From an uncultured Bacteroidales bacterium (GTDB taxonomy: Bacteria; Bacteroidota; Bacteroidia; Bacteroidales; Bacteroidaceae), in NCBI GenBank assembly GCA_902771725.1, contig CACXXT010000055.1:1-33020 (forward strand): a stretch of 33,020 bases of DNA, read 5' to 3'. The position numbers and the translations under genes are program-made. Below are positions 32,443 to 33,020 of the stretch, piece after piece. How positions within the stretch are numbered: the first letter of the stretch is position 1; every line of letters begins with the position of its first letter. Below the pieces are notes generated by a model. It was given only the letters and a program-made list of their open reading frames with translations. It had not been told where the DNA came from and ran no database searches.

Positions 32443-32712
32443 ACCTTCAAATATCGCAAATATGATCAACCAGCAAGGTAGCGCCCGAACAGGGCAGCAA
32501 GCAGTCATCGATGTTGCATCCTTCACGCTCCCTGGCACGCCTCCCGCAGGTTGTTTTTCAGGACGAAGTCCGTTGTTTTTGCCGAAGCTGAGGGCTGGAT
32601 TCCAGCGCAGCGCAGAATCCGATGCGATGCTGATCGTGGACGCGAAAGCTCGCTTTCAAGCGGACACGGACAGCAACGCAGAGAAGCGGACGACGAAGTC
32701 GGACGATGCAGA

Positions 32713-32733
32713 CCTCAGCTGAGGTGTTTTTTT
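32713..32733 (+). terminator. Palindrome plus T-run
   Basis: CCTCAGCTGAGG (32713-32724) is a perfect 12-bp palindrome followed by TGTTTTTTT. It would end any transcript of the structured spacer just before the next gene. Confidence 0.65.
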
Positions 32734-32768
32734 ATTGTTTTTGTCCTATTTAACCAACGAAAAAGATT

Positions 32769-33020
32769 ATGAAAAAAGAAGAAATCGAGACATTGTATGA
32801 CGGTGAGAACGTCATCGAGATGAACAAGGAGCTGGAGGAACTGGAGCAGGAACTGCGCCGCCGCGTGGTGCGCTTCTGGTACCAGAAGAAAAATGGCGAA
32901 TGGCGCGAGGCCATCGGCACGCGCCGCCTCAGCCTCATCCCCGAAGAACAACACCCCAACGGCACCGGCCACCAACCCGACTTCCTCGTCTGCTACTGGG
33001 ACCTGGAACGCAACCACTGG
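32769..33020 (+). CDS. SH3 beta-barrel (WYL_2-like) protein, 3' end outside window
   Basis: The first 84 codons from ATG 32769 (MKKEEIETLYDGENV). After a coiled-coil-like start (MNKELEELEQELRRR) comes RFWYQKKNGEWREAIGTRRL, LIPEEQHP and DFLVCYWDLERNHW, which fits the SH3-barrel WYL_2 family (F-x-K-K-D/N-G-x-x-R-E ... P ... V-x-x-W-D-x-E-x-x-x-W). The expected RSF ending lies outside the window. Family members are common in Bacteroidetes mobile elements; they are thought to bind nucleic acid or ligands, unproven. No clear promoter box; a terminator lies 36 nt before the start. Confidence 0.75.
   Translation, partial: MKKEEIETLYDGENVIEMNKELEELEQELRRRVVRFWYQKKNGEWREAIGTRRLSLIPEEQHPNGTGHQPDFLVCYWDLERNHW

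Larger units (their letters stand above)
32046..32768. other. Structured, gene-poor spacer with inverted and direct repeats
   Basis: After an A/G-rich stretch (32046-32115) there is a long dyad, GGCGGCGGCCTGTG (32125-32138) against CACAGACCGCCGCC (32228-32241), enclosing the hairpin TGAGAGC-AA-GCTCTCA (32176-32191). Then come the direct repeats at 32318-32442 and a chain of small hairpins: GGAC-GAA-GTCC (32561-32571), CTGGATTCCAG (32595-32605) and GAAAGC-TC-GCTTTC (32644-32657). A reading frame of 86 codons at 32462 covers these hairpins and is not convincing. The stretch looks like a structured RNA or repetitive island DNA. Confidence 0.6.

Noticed and set aside
32462..32722. 86-codon plus-strand reading frame
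   Set aside because: It covers a chain of small hairpins, has no recognisable domain, and ends in the terminator palindrome.

Overview
The window reads as chromosomal DNA of a Bacteroidales bacterium, probably Prevotellaceae. Supporting signs are Bacteroidetes -7 boxes of the TAnnTTTG type upstream of several genes, lipoproteins whose lipid cysteine is followed by Ser-Ser-Asp-Asp (surface-export style), a fimbrillin-like protein, a PorSS/T9SS-like C-terminal domain and a DUF1080 protein. There are no rRNA or tRNA genes and no CRISPR array that I can see.

Region 1 (1-5.8 kb): the N-terminal two thirds of a Upf1/IGHMBP2-like SF1 helicase (minus strand, cut by the window edge) is divergent from an orphan RND efflux transporter, which is followed by a secreted DUF1080 protein and a strong terminator. 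Region 2 (5.8-18 kb): a minus-strand operon begins with a 3400-residue secreted multidomain protein. It is translationally coupled (ATGA) to a surface lipoprotein carrying two copies of a domain also found near the giant protein's C-terminus, followed by a fimbrillin-like lipoprotein and a 56-residue peptide. Region 3 (18-20 kb): repeat-rich intergenic DNA, a small lipoprotein gene with a damaged or non-standard start, and a minus-strand pair (57-residue protein plus DUF6169 protein).

Region 4 (20-29.1 kb) is the most interesting part: seven closely packed plus-strand genes that look like one defence operon. The order is a GIY-YIG nuclease fused to an EVE/PUA-like domain (candidate modified-DNA restriction enzyme), two AT-rich genes for single-pass membrane proteins of unknown function, hsdM, hsdS, a papain/C39-like cysteine peptidase, and hsdR. 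HsdS carries an in-frame 12-bp tandem repeat in its central spacer and a perfect inverted repeat beside it, both of which could change specificity. Three of the seven genes (the two membrane proteins and the peptidase) are not part of a canonical type I restriction system.

Region 5 (29.1-33 kb) is a mobile or phage-like block: a ~140-bp dyad, a conserved hypothetical gene whose start was shifted by a 17-bp duplication, five 11-bp iterons, an overlapping terminator/promoter, a 31-residue membrane peptide, a KilAC-like DNA-binding protein, an HNH endonuclease, a small coiled-coil protein, an M15 peptidase (endolysin-like), a 700-bp structured non-coding stretch, and the start of an SH3-barrel (WYL_2-like) protein cut by the window edge.
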